A stretch of DNA of 64,000 nucleotides from Paramesorhizobium endophyticum (GTDB lineage: Bacteria > Pseudomonadota > Alphaproteobacteria > Rhizobiales > Rhizobiaceae): the NCBI RefSeq assembly GCF_014640615.1, contig NZ_BMHH01000004.1, forward strand, positions 248,001 through 312,000, written 5' to 3'. Position 1 is the first letter of the stretch. The number at the start of each line of letters is the position of its first letter. Both the position numbers and the translations under genes were made by a program. A model generated the notes under the pieces. The model had not been told where the DNA came from. It was given only the letters and a program-made list of their open reading frames with translations, and did not search any database. This document shows, piece after piece, positions 25,181 through 34,716 of this stretch.

Positions 25181-26470
25181 ATGGATCGCATCAAAATTGT
25201 CGGCGGCAACCATCTCAACGGTGTCATTCCCATCTCCGGCGCCAAGAACGCCGCGCTTCCCCTGATGATCGCGTCGCTTCTCACCGACGATACGCTGACG
25301 CTTGAAAACGTGCCGCATCTGGCCGATGTCGAGCAGCTGATCCGCATCCTCGGCAATCATGGCGTGGATTATTCCGTCAATGGCCGCCGCGAGCGGCAGG
25401 ACGGCGCCTATTCGCGCACGATCCATTTCACCGCGCGCAACATCGTCGATACCACAGCGCCCTATGAGTTGGTCTCCAAGATGCGGGCTAGCTTCTGGGT
25501 GATCGGGCCGCTTCTGGCGCGCATGGGCACGGCCAATGTTTCGCTGCCGGGCGGCTGCGCCATCGGCACGCGGCCCGTGGATCTTTTCCTTGATAGCCTT
25601 GCCGCACTCGGCGCCGAAATCGATATCGAGAACGGTTATGTCAAGGCGACCGCGAAGAAGGGCCTCATCGGCACGCATTATACCTTCCCCAAGGTTTCCG
25701 TCGGCGCGACCCATGTGCTGATGATGGCGGCGACACTTGCCAAGGGCGAGACGATCATCTCCAACGCCGCACGCGAGCCTGAGGTCGTCAATCTCGCCGA
25801 TTGCCTCAACGCCATGGGCGCGAATGTCACCGGCGCGGGAACCAGCACGATTTGCATCGAGGGCGTCGAGAGCCTTTCGGGCGCGCGCGTCCGCGTGATT
25901 CCTGACCGAATCGAGACCGGCACCTATGCCATGGCCGTGGCGATGGCGGGCGGCGACGTCTTCCTCGAAGGCGCGCAGGCGAACCTGCTTTCCTCCGCGC
26001 TTGAGACGCTGCGACAGGCCGGCGCTGAAATCACCGAGACCAATACGGGCATCCGCGTGGTGCGCAATGGCCACGGCATCCATCCGGTGGATGTGACGAC
26101 CGATCCGTTCCCCGGTTTTCCGACCGATCTTCAGGCCCAGTTCATGGGGCTGATGACCAAGGCCAAGGGCACCTCGCGCATCACCGAGACGATCTTCGAG
26201 AACCGCTTCATGCATGTACAGGAGCTGGCGCGCCTCGGCGCGAAGATTTCACTCTCCGGCCAGGTGGCGACGGTCGAGGGCGTCGAGCGGCTGCAGGGAG
26301 CGCAAGTGATGGCGACCGATCTGCGCGCTTCCGTGTCGCTGGTCATCGCCGGTCTTGCGGCGGAAGGGGAAACCTATGTCAACCGCGTCTATCACCTCGA
26401 CCGCGGTTTCGAGCGGCTGGAAGAGAAACTCTCCGGCTGCGGCGCAATCGTCGAGCGCATCAGCGCCTGA
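25181..26470 (+). CDS. murA: UDP-N-acetylglucosamine 1-carboxyvinyltransferase
   Basis: This is a full-length 429-residue MurA. It transfers enolpyruvate from PEP to UDP-GlcNAc, the first committed step of peptidoglycan synthesis. Lys22 in SGAKNAALP and the catalytic Cys126 in [10 protein letters not shown] are present, so the enzyme should be fosfomycin-sensitive (Cys rather than Asp). The two inside-out alpha/beta domains are complete, ending [17 protein letters not shown]. The order murA-DUF2948-hisD-UPF0262-phosphatase follows. The upstream 166 bp contain no clear gene. Confidence 0.97.
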   Translation: MDRIKIVGGNHLNGVIPISGAKNAALPLMIASLLTDDTLTLENVPHLADVEQLIRILGNHGVDYSVNGRRERQDGAYSRTIHFTARNIVDTTAPYELVSKMRASFWVIGPLLARMGTANVSLPGGCAIGTRPVDLFLDSLAALGAEIDIENGYVKATAKKGLIGTHYTFPKVSVGATHVLMMAATLAKGETIISNAAREPEVVNLADCLNAMGANVTGAGTSTICIEGVESLSGARVRVIPDRIETGTYAMAVAMAGGDVFLEGAQANLLSSALETLRQAGAEITETNTGIRVVRNGHGIHPVDVTTDPFPGFPTDLQAQFMGLMTKAKGTSRITETIFENRFMHVQELARLGAKISLSGQVATVEGVERLQGAQVMATDLRASVSLVIAGLAAEGETYVNRVYHLDRGFERLEEKLSGCGAIVERISA

Positions 26471-26512
26471 CGATCCTTCTTCCATGTTGCGCCAAACCCA
26501 CGGACGTCTTAA

Positions 26513-26562
26513 TTAGAGCATGATCCCGGAAAGTTTGCGGACTTTTCGGGATCATGCTCTAA
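26513..26562. repeat. 50-bp palindromic repeat
   Basis: TTAGAGCATGATCCCG (from 26513) is the exact inverse of CGGGATCATGCTCTAA (to 26562). The stem extends inward through GAAAGT/ACTTTT with one mismatch around a 6-nt loop. Related sequences lie at about 592-625 and 55732-55773. It sits between murA and the DUF2948 gene, and may act as a terminator or a REP-like dispersed element. Confidence 0.8.
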
Positions 26563-26629
26563 AACAAACATTTAGAGCGGGGTGCCTTGAATCAAATGGC
26601 ATCCTGCGCCGGGGACGTCAGCTATTCGC

Positions 26630-27082
26630 ATGGAAACGCCGATGGAAATGCTCAAGCTCGTGGCGCTCGACGATCAGGATTTGCAGATTATTTCGGCCCA
26701 TCTGCAGGATGCCGTGCTGAAGGTGGGCGATCTCGAATATCTGCCGCAGGAGAAGTGCTTCGTTGCGGCAGGCAACCGCTTCGTCTGGGAGCGCGCCGCA
26801 TCGGGCCTCTTCGGCAAGCGCACCTTCGAGCGGCGCCGGTCCGTGCTGCATTTCGGCTGCGTTACGGCCGTCAAGGTGAGCGGCATTGATCGCAGCCGCA
26901 AGGATGACGTTCTTTCCCTGCTGGCGGTCCGTTTTCTGCCCGGAGAAGCGCCCGAAGGCGTCGTCGAACTGACCTTCTCGGGCAATGCCGCCATCCGGCT
27001 GGATGTGGAATGCGTGGAGGCCAAGCTCACCGATCTTGGCCCCGCATGGGAAACCCGCGCCAAGCCGGAGCATGAGGCGTGA
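26630..27082 (+). CDS. DUF2948 family protein
   Basis: This is a 150-residue protein (ATG at 26630, with an in-frame ATG at 26642 also possible). The family pattern is visible: LVALDDQDLQIISAHLQDAV, then FVAAGNRFVWER, FGCVTAVKVSGID and an acidic C-terminal sheet. DUF2948 proteins occur in alphaproteobacteria between murA and hisD, and their function is unknown. It is soluble and probably cytoplasmic. Confidence 0.88.
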   Translation: METPMEMLKLVALDDQDLQIISAHLQDAVLKVGDLEYLPQEKCFVAAGNRFVWERAASGLFGKRTFERRRSVLHFGCVTAVKVSGIDRSRKDDVLSLLAVRFLPGEAPEGVVELTFSGNAAIRLDVECVEAKLTDLGPAWETRAKPEHEA

Positions 27083-27105
27083 ACAGGCAAGTTGAGGATT
27101 GACGC

Positions 27106-28398
27106 GTGGTATTGACGCTGAGACAAAGTGAGACCGATTTCGAGGCGAAGTTTGCCGCCTTTCTGGCCGGCAAGCGCGAGGCTTCTGAGGATGTCGACCG
27201 CGCGGCCCGTGAAATCATCGCCACTGTCCGCCGTGAGGGCGACAAGGCGCTGATCGAATATTCCCGCCGTTTCGACCGGATCGACCTGGAAAAGACCGGC
27301 ATCGCGATAACCGAAGCCGAAATCGACGCGGCCGTCGCCGGCGCGCAGCGCGAAACCGTCGAGGCGCTGGAGCTGGCGCGCGACCGTATCCGCGCCCATC
27401 ACAGCCGCCAATTGCCCAAAGACGACCGCTATATCGATCCGCTCGGCGTCGAGCTCGGTTCGCGCTGGACGGCGGTCGAATCCGTTGGCCTTTATGTACC
27501 GGGCGGCACGGCGAGCTATCCAAGCTCCGTGCTGATGAATGCCGTGCCGGCGAAGGTCGCGGGCGTGGAGCGCATTGTCATCGTCGTGCCCGCGCCCGAT
27601 GGCGTGCTGAACCCGCTGGTGCTGGTCGCGGCGCGGCTGGCCGGCGTGTCCGAGATTTACCGGGTCGGCGGGGCGCAGGCGATTGCGGCACTTGCCTTTG
27701 GCACGGAAACGATTGCGCCCGTCGTCAAGATCGTCGGCCCCGGCAATGCCTATGTTGCAGCGGCGAAGCGGCTGGTCTTCGGCACTGTCGGCATCGACAT
27801 GATCGCGGGTCCTTCGGAGGTGCTGGTGGTCGCGGATGGCGACAATGATCCCGACTGGATCGCCGCTGACCTCCTGGCGCAGGCGGAGCACGACACCGCT
27901 GCCCAGTCGATCCTGTTGACCAATGACGAAGCTTTCGCGCGCGCCGTTGTCGAAGCCGTTGAGCGCCAGTTGAAGACGCTTCCACGAACGGAAACCGCCT
28001 CGGCCAGCTGGCGCGATTTCGGCGCGGTGCTGCTGGTCGAAGATTTCGAGACGGCGCTGCCGCTCATCAACCGCATCGCGGCGGAACATCTGGAGTTGGC
28101 GGTGGCCGATCCGGAAGCGCTTCTTCCCGGCATCCGCAATGCGGGCGCGATTTTCCTTGGCAAATATACGCCCGAAGTCATCGGCGATTATGTCGGCGGG
28201 TCGAACCATGTGCTGCCGACGGCGCGTTCGGCGCGTTTCTCGTCCGGACTGTCTGTGCTCGATTACATGAAGCGCACCTCGCTCTTAAAGCTCGGGCCTG
28301 AGCAGCTCCGCGCTCTCGGACCGGTGGCCATCGAGCTGGCGCGCGCCGAGGGGCTCGACGCCCATGGCCGGTCGGTGGCGATAAGGTTGAACCTATAG
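27106..28398 (+). CDS. hisD: histidinol dehydrogenase
   Basis: This is a 430-residue enzyme that starts at GTG 27106 after GAGGATTGACGC. It oxidises L-histidinol to histidine in two NAD-dependent steps, the last of histidine biosynthesis. The motif [12 protein letters not shown] holds zinc-site residues and AAEHLELAV holds the catalytic Glu-His pair. [20 protein letters not shown] and a C-terminal [14 protein letters not shown] (His ligand) complete the site. It lies 23 bp after the DUF2948 gene and 7 bp before the UPF0262 gene, in a clear operon. Confidence 0.97.
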   Translation: MVLTLRQSETDFEAKFAAFLAGKREASEDVDRAAREIIATVRREGDKALIEYSRRFDRIDLEKTGIAITEAEIDAAVAGAQRETVEALELARDRIRAHHSRQLPKDDRYIDPLGVELGSRWTAVESVGLYVPGGTASYPSSVLMNAVPAKVAGVERIVIVVPAPDGVLNPLVLVAARLAGVSEIYRVGGAQAIAALAFGTETIAPVVKIVGPGNAYVAAAKRLVFGTVGIDMIAGPSEVLVVADGDNDPDWIAADLLAQAEHDTAAQSILLTNDEAFARAVVEAVERQLKTLPRTETASASWRDFGAVLLVEDFETALPLINRIAAEHLELAVADPEALLPGIRNAGAIFLGKYTPEVIGDYVGGSNHVLPTARSARFSSGLSVLDYMKRTSLLKLGPEQLRALGPVAIELARAEGLDAHGRSVAIRLNL

Positions 28399-28405
28399 GG
28401 CAGGC

Positions 28406-28891
28406 ATGACATCCGGCGGCGGCAGACAAACAAAACTGATCGACGTCGAGCTGGACGAATCCATCGGACGTTCCACCCCCGACGTCGAGCATGAGCGCGC
28501 CGTCGCCATCTTCGATCTCATCGAGGAAAACAACTTTTATCCCGTTGGTGATCCCATCGGCGGGCCTTACCGGCTGAAACTCTCGCTGCTCGAATCGCGG
28601 CTGATTTTTGCGATCCTGCGCGAAACCGGCGAGGAGGTCGCAACGCATATCCTGGCGCTCGCGCCTTTCCGGCGAGTGGTGAAGGATTATTTCCTGATCT
28701 GCGAAAGCTATTATGAGGCGATCCGCTCCGCGACGCCAAGCCGGATCGAAGCCATCGACATGGGGCGGCGGGCTCTCCACAATGAAGGGTCACAGACCCT
28801 GAAGGACCGGCTCGGCGGCAAGATCGAAGTGGATTTCGATACGGCGCGCCGCCTGTTCACGCTGGTCTGCGTATTGCATTGGCGGGGGTGA
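28406..28891 (+). CDS. UPF0262 family protein
   Basis: This is a 161-residue protein (ATG at 28406, seven bases after hisD). The conserved core is seen in [34 protein letters not shown] and [22 protein letters not shown]0262 is an alphaproteobacterial family, usually found between hisD and a low-molecular-weight phosphatase exactly as here. No function is established. Its stop overlaps the next start. Confidence 0.92.
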   Translation: MTSGGGRQTKLIDVELDESIGRSTPDVEHERAVAIFDLIEENNFYPVGDPIGGPYRLKLSLLESRLIFAILRETGEEVATHILALAPFRRVVKDYFLICESYYEAIRSATPSRIEAIDMGRRALHNEGSQTLKDRLGGKIEVDFDTARRLFTLVCVLHWRG

Positions 28892-29382
28892 GTTTGGCGG
28901 GCGAGGGGGAAAAAGCGCATGACACACCTCCCGGTGTGATACCGGCGAAGCGTATGCCGTCTTCGATCCTGTTCGTCTGCGGAATGAATGCGATCCGCTC
29001 GCCTATGGCGGAATGCCTCGCCCGGCATATGCTGGGCCCGAAGGTCTATCTCGCTTCGGCGGGGGTCAATCGCGGCGAACCGGACTTGTTCGTTGCTGCC
29101 GTACTTGCGGAGGAGGGGCTCTCGCTCGACGAGCGCCGCCCGAGGGAACTGGAAGAACTGGGCGACGGCTATTTCGATCTGGTGGTCACGCTCACCCCGC
29201 TCGCCCACCATACGGTTCTGGAGCGGATGCGCGGCTTTTCCGTTGACGTGGAATATTGGCCAATGCCGGACCCGACGCTGGTGCAGGGTACTCGGGAGCA
29301 GATCCTCGACGCATATCGCGACGTGCGTGAGCAGTTGAAGCGCCGCATTGCCGAGCGGTTTAATGCAGAACGCACCAAGTAA
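28888..29382 (+). CDS. low-molecular-weight protein-tyrosine phosphatase family
   Basis: I chose GTG 28888 (164 residues), which overlaps the UPF0262 stop (GTGA). A TTG at 28879 and an ATG at 28953 are also in frame. The P-loop [13 protein letters not shown] has the C-x5-R-S signature near residue 31, and PMPDPT supplies the general-acid Asp, so it should be active. The same fold is used by arsenate reductases, but genomic context supports the conserved housekeeping copy. In relatives I recall infA directly downstream, but here it is not present. Confidence 0.9.
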   Translation: MSLAGEGEKAHDTPPGVIPAKRMPSSILFVCGMNAIRSPMAECLARHMLGPKVYLASAGVNRGEPDLFVAAVLAEEGLSLDERRPRELEELGDGYFDLVVTLTPLAHHTVLERMRGFSVDVEYWPMPDPTLVQGTREQILDAYRDVREQLKRRIAERFNAERTK

Positions 29383-29415
29383 TAATTACTACAAATTCAT
29401 GAATATTTTGAACTC

Positions 29416-29440
29416 AACTTGTGAATCAAGTTATTTTCTT
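29416..29440 (+). terminator. probable intrinsic terminator of the murA-hisD block
   Basis: AACTTG (29416-29421) and CAAGTT (29427-29432) form a 6-bp stem with a 5-nt loop, followed by ATTTTCTT. It is a weak but correctly placed terminator, about 34 nt after the phosphatase stop. Confidence 0.5.
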
Positions 29441-29524
29441 CTTGCGGCAATTTGGTCACACAGCGCATAGTTTTATTGAAATAGCGTTGGACTCATTTTT
29501 CGGCAGTGTAAAGGGAAAGCCGCC

Positions 29525-29878
29525 ATGCCCGCGTACCAGGTCCGTATTGCTTATCTTACCCGCTACCGCCGAACACGGCACTATTTCCACCGGCTCATCA
29601 TGGCCGGCGACCAGCAGCTGGCGCTGGAGGAGGGAAGGGCGCTGCTCGCCAAGCGCTCTCGCGATGCGCAGATCGTCCATGAAAGCGCGCAGCTTCGACC
29701 CGACAGCCCCGATGTGGAGGCGGTCATGGCGTCCGGCTGGATGCTCAAGGACGGATGGTGGACACGGCCGATCCGGGCAGGAGACGACCTCGCGCTCATC
29801 GCCATGCACGGCCATACCGACAGCAAGCATATCAACGCCCGAACACCCGCGGATTGCCTGGCTATCGACAGCGCCTGA
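29525..29878 (+). CDS. hypothetical protein
   Basis: This 117-residue protein starts at the ATG at 29525 with AAGGGA about 8 nt upstream, so translation is likely. It is basic at the N-terminus (TRYRRTRHYFHRLIMAGDQQ) with two Trp-rich turns (ASGWMLKDGWWTRPI). No family is recognised. It occupies the place where infA and maf would be expected after the phosphatase in related genomes, and is convergent with a VOC gene. Confidence 0.55.
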   Translation: MPAYQVRIAYLTRYRRTRHYFHRLIMAGDQQLALEEGRALLAKRSRDAQIVHESAQLRPDSPDVEAVMASGWMLKDGWWTRPIRAGDDLALIAMHGHTDSKHINARTPADCLAIDSA

Positions 29879-29894
29879 GCCGGATGGGTGCCAC

Positions 29895-30326
29895 TCACGG
29901 GGCCAGCATATTCGGGCCCGGCGCTCCGGGTTCGATAAGGTCCCATGAGTTTCCATAGAGGTCCGCGAAAACCGCGACACGGCCGTAGGGTTCATTTCGT
30001 GGCTGCTCGCGGAATTCCACGCCTGCAGAGAGGTAACGGCCGTAGTCCCGTTCGAAATCATCCGTTTCCAAAAACAGGAAGACGCGCCCGCCGGTCTGCT
30101 GGCCCACCGCCGCAAACTGCTGTTCGTTGGCGGCTTTCGCAAGTAGCAGAGACGCGCTGCCTCCACATGGACCGACGACTACCCATCGCTTGGTGCTAGA
30201 AAGCTGCGTGTCCTCACGAAGTTCGAACCCGAGCTTTCCGACATAGAAAGCTATCGCCTCGTCGTAATCGCGCACGACGACCGTAACCAGTGAGAGCCTC
30301 CGGCGTGCCGCGTTGTCTTCACTCAT
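29895..30326 (-). CDS. VOC/glyoxalase-like protein
   Basis: This is a 143-residue single-domain VOC protein. The two beta-alpha-beta-beta-beta modules are evident: SLVTVVVRDYDEAIAFYVGK with LGFELREDT, then GGRVFLFLETDDFERDY and ending AVFADLYGNSWDLIEP. Glu is missing from the usual C-terminal metal position (WDLIEP retains one). Relatives include fosfomycin-, bleomycin- and glyoxalase-type proteins, and the substrate is unknown. Its start overlaps the stop of the nucleotidyltransferase gene by 4 bp. Confidence 0.8.
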   Translation of the reverse strand: MSEDNAARRRLSLVTVVVRDYDEAIAFYVGKLGFELREDTQLSSTKRWVVVGPCGGSASLLLAKAANEQQFAAVGQQTGGRVFLFLETDDFERDYGRYLSAGVEFREQPRNEPYGRVAVFADLYGNSWDLIEPGAPGPNMLAP

Positions 30327-31138
30327 GATTGCGCTGGTCCTTCACTGGCGTATTCCGGCCCATCCATGAATTCCAACAGAAGTTCGGGCATTCCCTTGCA
30401 TGGGCTGGAAGGAAAGTCGTCGGCACGCAGATCGAGATAGAGAACGATTGATGCTTTCAAGGCTGCCCGGACGGAGGCCGCGTTGTGGCGCGCAACCGTG
30501 GCGGCAAGCTTGCCGTCCTTATCCAACTGCAAGGCTTCCAAACGCCTCACGCCGCGCTGGTTGAAGCCCGCACGGCGGCATAGCATCGGCCCGATGACCT
30601 GCTCACGGAAGAAGCCGAGCATACCGATCGCCTCGTAAAGCTCGCCACGGTGCAGCTTGGTGATCGCATAGTGCAACCAGACCCAGGCCCGCGCTTCGAA
30701 CCAGTCGGAAGGAAGGTTTGGCCAAACGACGGTGCCTGCCTGGATGCGTCTCTCGATCTCGACCGGGTTCCGGGCAAACAGGATAGCCCGCCGCTCAATT
30801 TGATGATCGAAATCCGATGAAAGAACGAATTTCAGGTCCACATGCACGAGAGGCGGCCCGTACAAGCAGATGAACAGACGCGGTTCGCCGACATGTTCGC
30901 CAGTAAAGGCGGAAAGCAGGCTTCCGAGGCCTTCAGCAAAAGCCATGCGGGTCGCCATGACTTCTGCGTAATGGTCGTCTTCGACCACGATAACGAAGTC
31001 CAGATCCGAGTGCTCGTCGAGGCCGCCGTGAATATAAGACCCCCCGATCAACAAGGCATTGAGCCGGGCATCGGACGTGACAGCTACGCGGACGCGCTCA
31101 AGAAGGTCTGCATGGGGTGCGGGAAGATTGCTGGGCAT
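30323..31138 (-). CDS. nucleotidyltransferase-domain protein
   Basis: This is a 271-residue protein. The N-terminal domain has the polymerase-beta-type signature LIGGSYIHGGLDEHSDLDF (GS then D-x-D near residues 33-48). A third acidic residue follows in HVDLKF. The helical C-terminal half resembles aminoglycoside-nucleotidyltransferase-like proteins. It may adenylylate a small molecule or tRNA-like substrate, but no resistance phenotype can be inferred. It is translationally coupled to the VOC gene downstream, a combination that could form a detoxification pair. Confidence 0.75.
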   Translation of the reverse strand: MPSNLPAPHADLLERVRVAVTSDARLNALLIGGSYIHGGLDEHSDLDFVIVVEDDHYAEVMATRMAFAEGLGSLLSAFTGEHVGEPRLFICLYGPPLVHVDLKFVLSSDFDHQIERRAILFARNPVEIERRIQAGTVVWPNLPSDWFEARAWVWLHYAITKLHRGELYEAIGMLGFFREQVIGPMLCRRAGFNQRGVRRLEALQLDKDGKLAATVARHNAASVRAALKASIVLYLDLRADDFPSSPCKGMPELLLEFMDGPEYASEGPAQS

Positions 31139-31346
31139 ATGATTCTCCTAGCCAGCACCTCAGAATAGAACACCCTGCAGATTATTCGCAACCATCTTTG
31201 CGGCAACGAGCGCAATAGCCAGAGGCATCGTTCACAGCAGGGTGGTGTCGCAAGCTGACCTGATGCCATTGAGACACTTGCAAATGATCTGGTGGTTTCG
31301 CGCAAAATGCGTGGAGATGGCGGCGGTTTCGTCATAGATTGCGGCC

Positions 31347-32327
31347 ATGAACCGTCCCACCTCTCCGGTGTTCCCCGCTGCCGCTGCGCCTCCCGCTCCC
31401 TGGGCGAGGGGGCATTATTATCTGCCTGACATTTCCGAGGCGGAGGCTGCATTCTTTGCCGGCGCGGCGCTGCAGGCGCTCGATGGCCTTATCCGCAACG
31501 GGCCGGAGTGGGCCGGCCTATGGCGCGCCCGCATGGCCTTGAAGGCGGCGGCGGTTTCGACCTCGCTGCTCGGCAGGCCTGAAGAGGAGGGGGCTTTGCG
31601 GGACGCCGTCTGCCTCACCCGTCCGGGCGAGGATCCGGGTCCGGCGGGCAGGGTGCTTCTCGCCTGGCGCAGGCTTGGCCGTCATTCCGGGGCGATGGAC
31701 GGCGATTTGCTGGCGTCGGTTGCCGAACTTCTGGGGGCGAAACCCGATCGCGATTGGAAGGAGCTGGCCGGCTGGATTGACGCGCTGGGGCAGGGGGGGC
31801 GTGCAGCTCCCTTTGCTGCAATCGAAGCCGCCGAGCATATTGCAGATGGCTTCCCCGCCCTGACTATCCCCGCCGAGCTTCTTGCCCTTTGGCTCGCCGA
31901 CCTCGCCCTTGCCGCCAGCCTCAAATGGCCCCGGCCTGTGCCGCTGCTTGTCACCCAACTGCAGAAATCCTTCTTCCGCGAAGGGCCGAACCGCCGCCGC
32001 CTGCGCTTTGGCGAAGCGGGATGGCGTACAGCCTGTCTCATCGGCTATGGGCAGGCGGCGCTCGAGGCATATGACCTTGGCGCGGACGCGGCCCGGCGGG
32101 CGGAACGGCTGAAGCTCACCGCGCCGAAGCTGCGCGCGAAAGGCGCGGCGCGCATTATCGATGCGCTGCTTCAGGACGATGCGCTTTTGCCTTCGGCGTG
32201 GGTCGGTATGGCGCCGGGGCAGGGCATGACCGACCGCGCGGTGCGGCGGCTTTTCGAGCGGCTCCTGACGCTGGGCGCGGTCCGTGAACTGACGGGGCGG
32301 CCCACCTTCCGCCTTTACGGGCTCTGA
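31347..32327 (+). CDS. DUF1403 family protein
   Basis: This is a 326-residue protein (ATG at 31347). The conserved pattern appears in AAFFAGAALQALDGLIRNGP, WRARMALKAAAVSTSLLGR and EEGALRDAVCL. The later LKLTAPKLRAKGAARIIDAL and RRLFERLLTLGAVRELTGRP segments look like a winged-helix end. DUF1403 proteins occur on alphaproteobacterial plasmids and islands, and the function is unknown. The ScpB-like gene follows after 3 bp, so they form one unit. Confidence 0.85.
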   Translation: MNRPTSPVFPAAAAPPAPWARGHYYLPDISEAEAAFFAGAALQALDGLIRNGPEWAGLWRARMALKAAAVSTSLLGRPEEEGALRDAVCLTRPGEDPGPAGRVLLAWRRLGRHSGAMDGDLLASVAELLGAKPDRDWKELAGWIDALGQGGRAAPFAAIEAAEHIADGFPALTIPAELLALWLADLALAASLKWPRPVPLLVTQLQKSFFREGPNRRRLRFGEAGWRTACLIGYGQAALEAYDLGADAARRAERLKLTAPKLRAKGAARIIDALLQDDALLPSAWVGMAPGQGMTDRAVRRLFERLLTLGAVRELTGRPTFRLYGL

Positions 32328-32330
32328 CGC

Positions 32331-32999
32331 ATGGCCCCTCGTACCAAGGAAAAGCGGGAACAGCCGCCATTCGACCGTGATTTGCCGGATCTGCCGCCGG
32401 AAGCCCGCCGGCGCGAATGGATGAACCGCGTCGAGGCGGCGATCTTCGCCGCGAGCGAACCTGTCGGCCTAGCGGCGCTGCAACGGCTGGTCGGGGACGA
32501 TTGCGACATCGAGCGCCTGATCGAGGACATTCGCGAGGAGTTGCTGGCGCGGCCCTATGATATCGTCCGCGTGGCGGGCGGCTTCCAGCATCGCACGCGC
32601 CCGGCCTATGCGGACGCCATCCGCACAGCCACCGGGCGCAGCGAAAAACAAGCGAACCTGACGCAAACGCAGGCGCTTGCCCTGATAACCATCGCCTATA
32701 CCCAGCCGATCACGCGCGCCGACCTCTCCGCCTTTACCGGCCGCGAAATCAGCCGCGATATCATCGCGCAATTGCGCAATGCCGGCTTCATCACCTCCGG
32801 CCCGCGCAGCCCACAACCCGGCGCGCCCTATACCTACATCACCACGGATCTGTTTCTGTCGCACTTCGGCTTTGACACGCTGCGTGACCTGCCCGATATC
32901 GAGCAGCTGGAGGATGCGGGCCTGCTCGACCGCAACAGGCCGCTCGCCGAGTTGCCGGGTATACCGCAGCCCGACGCCGAAGAGGATGAATTCGGCTGA
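32331..32999 (+). CDS. ScpB-like SMC complex subunit (accessory type)
   Basis: This is a 222-residue protein. Two winged-helix domains match ScpB: MNRVEAAIFAASEPVGLAAL with DDCDIERLIEDIREELLARP, and LTQTQALALITIAYTQPITR with FTGREISRDIIAQLRNAGFI. Housekeeping ScpB would be beside scpA, and here it pairs with DUF1403 and no scpA is near. That pairing is known from plasmids and islands and suggests a specialised chromosome-segregation or replication-associated module. Confidence 0.82.
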   Translation: MAPRTKEKREQPPFDRDLPDLPPEARRREWMNRVEAAIFAASEPVGLAALQRLVGDDCDIERLIEDIREELLARPYDIVRVAGGFQHRTRPAYADAIRTATGRSEKQANLTQTQALALITIAYTQPITRADLSAFTGREISRDIIAQLRNAGFITSGPRSPQPGAPYTYITTDLFLSHFGFDTLRDLPDIEQLEDAGLLDRNRPLAELPGIPQPDAEEDEFG

Positions 33000-33084
33000 G
33001 CGATTGCGTTCCAATGATTATTTTGCCATTGGCTTGCGGTGAGGGGAGGGACAGGGAGAGCCGGGGAGGCGTGGCGTTAACAAT

Positions 33085-34113
33085 ATGATAACCAAGCCGG
33101 GCAAGCGAGCGACGATACGCGATGTCGCCAAGGCGGCGGGCGTGTCGATCAAGACGGTCTCCCGCGTCTTCAATGACGAGCCGAACGTGCGCGAGGAGAT
33201 CCGGGAGAAGGTTCGCCGGGCGGGGCGGAAGCTCAACTATCATCCCAATGTCGCGGCCCGCAATCTGGCGCGCAGGAAGTCGCATCTCATCGGCCTTTTC
33301 TTCGAAAACCCGAGCCCGGCCTATGTCGCCGAATTGCAGATGGGCGCGTTGAATCGGCTCCGCGGCACCGGCTATCGGCTTCTGATTTTCCCGGTCGAGA
33401 ACCGTGCGGACATTCGCGGGGCAATGGTGTCCACGGCCTATACGTCTGGCCTGGACGGAGTGATCGTGACGCCGCCCATGTGCGACGATCCCGCCATATT
33501 GGAAGAGCTTCTCGCCTCACATCTGCCCTTTGTGCGCATTGCAGGCGATACCGGCCTTCACACGAAGGGAAGCGTCGTCATCGACGATGAAAGGGCCGCA
33601 TTCGACCTTGCGGACTACGTGTTGCGGCTGGGCCACCGCCGCATTGCCATCGTGATCGGAGACGCGACGCACCGCTCTGCACGCCTGCGGCTCGCCGGGT
33701 TCCACCGCGCGCTGGAGGCGGCGGGCATCGCGCCCAATCCGGCATTGGAAGTGCAGGGTGCCTTCACTTTCCAGAGCGGCCTCGATGCCGGCCGGCGGCT
33801 TCTGCACCACGCAAACCGCCCGACGGCGATCCTCGCATCCAATGACGATATGGCCGCAGGCGTCCTACAGGCCGCGCACGAACTGCGCATCGCCGTGCCG
33901 CAAAGGCTCTCTGTTGTGGGCTTCGATGATACGGCGCTTGCAAAGATGGTCTGGCCGCAACTGACGACGATCCGCCAGCCTATTTTCGAAATGGCCGAAT
34001 GCGCCACGGATATGCTGCTTTCCCATATCGGCACGGGCATGTCGCCGGACACGGTGGAACTGGCGTATGAATTGGTTGTCAGGTCTTCGGCTGGGGAAGG
34101 GCCGGAAGCGTGA
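33085..34113 (+). CDS. LacI-family transcriptional regulator
   Basis: This is a 342-residue regulator. The HTH is TIRDVAKAAGVSIKTVSRVF with hinge helix NVAARNLARRKS. The periplasmic-binding-like core runs from LIGLFFENPSPAYV to LTTIRQPIFEMAE. Conserved GLDGVIV and ASNDDMAAGVL are present. It resembles SalR/GalR-type sugar regulators, but no sugar genes are adjacent, so the target is unknown. A start at 33085 is supported by its position relative to the HTH. Confidence 0.9.
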   Translation: MITKPGKRATIRDVAKAAGVSIKTVSRVFNDEPNVREEIREKVRRAGRKLNYHPNVAARNLARRKSHLIGLFFENPSPAYVAELQMGALNRLRGTGYRLLIFPVENRADIRGAMVSTAYTSGLDGVIVTPPMCDDPAILEELLASHLPFVRIAGDTGLHTKGSVVIDDERAAFDLADYVLRLGHRRIAIVIGDATHRSARLRLAGFHRALEAAGIAPNPALEVQGAFTFQSGLDAGRRLLHHANRPTAILASNDDMAAGVLQAAHELRIAVPQRLSVVGFDDTALAKMVWPQLTTIRQPIFEMAECATDMLLSHIGTGMSPDTVELAYELVVRSSAGEGPEA

Positions 34114-34374
34114 TGTTGCCCGTTGGGCTGGGGAATAAGATCGATCATGATTGGCAAGTCGCGCTTCAGATTAGAACCCACCCGGCTACAACACAAAATC
34201 AGATAATCTATGTTATGGAACGGTCATTTTGACGGTGTGAGGATTTATCCCGGTTCCCCAGTTCCCACCGCTGCCAGCTCTCAACGTCCGACACAGAAAC
34301 CGCCTGAAGAAAAACCTAGCGACCTAGCTAACTTTTGCCTTGCGCCAAGGGCAGATTTGGAAATAGTTAGCTTT

Positions 34375-34716
34375 ATGGCTAAGCATGATCTTGACCTATC
34401 GCTGCTCTTCCACGCGCTCGCCGATCCGACCCGGCGGTCGATTCTGACGCGGCTCGCCGAAGGGCCTGCGCGCGTCACGGATCTGGCTGAGCCTACGGGA
34501 CTGCGGCTGCCCACGGTGATGCGCCACCTTTCCGTACTTGAAGAAGCAGGCCTGATCGCCACCGCCAAGGACGGACGGATACGCACCTGCGCCATCGTAC
34601 CCGAGGCGCTCAATCCGGTGCGGACATGGCTTGATGAACAGCGGGCCATCTGGGAGGGTCGGCTCGACCGGCTGGATGCATTTGTGATGAATGTTATGAA
34701 GGAACACGGGAAATGA
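34375..34716 (+). CDS. ArsR-family regulator
   Basis: I chose the ATG at 34375 (113 residues, MAKHDLDLSLL) because the upstream 55 in-frame codons lack family similarity. The winged HTH is LADPTRRSILTRLAEGPARV through LRLPTVMRHLSVLEEAGLI. No cysteine metal sites are seen, as in the ArsR group that controls SRPBCC (AHSA1) genes. Its stop overlaps the SRPBCC gene start by 4 bp, so the two are co-translated. Inverted half-sites AGCTAAC (34326) and GTTAGCT (34366) flank the promoter. Confidence 0.88.
   Translation: MAKHDLDLSLLFHALADPTRRSILTRLAEGPARVTDLAEPTGLRLPTVMRHLSVLEEAGLIATAKDGRIRTCAIVPEALNPVRTWLDEQRAIWEGRLDRLDAFVMNVMKEHGK

Noticed and set aside
25025-26215. 396-codon minus-strand frame over murA
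   Set aside because: murA is complete and conserved on the plus strand. The opposite frame is a high-GC shadow.
26674-28209. 511-codon minus-strand frame over DUF2948 and hisD
   Set aside because: Both sense genes carry family motifs, while the antisense product has none.
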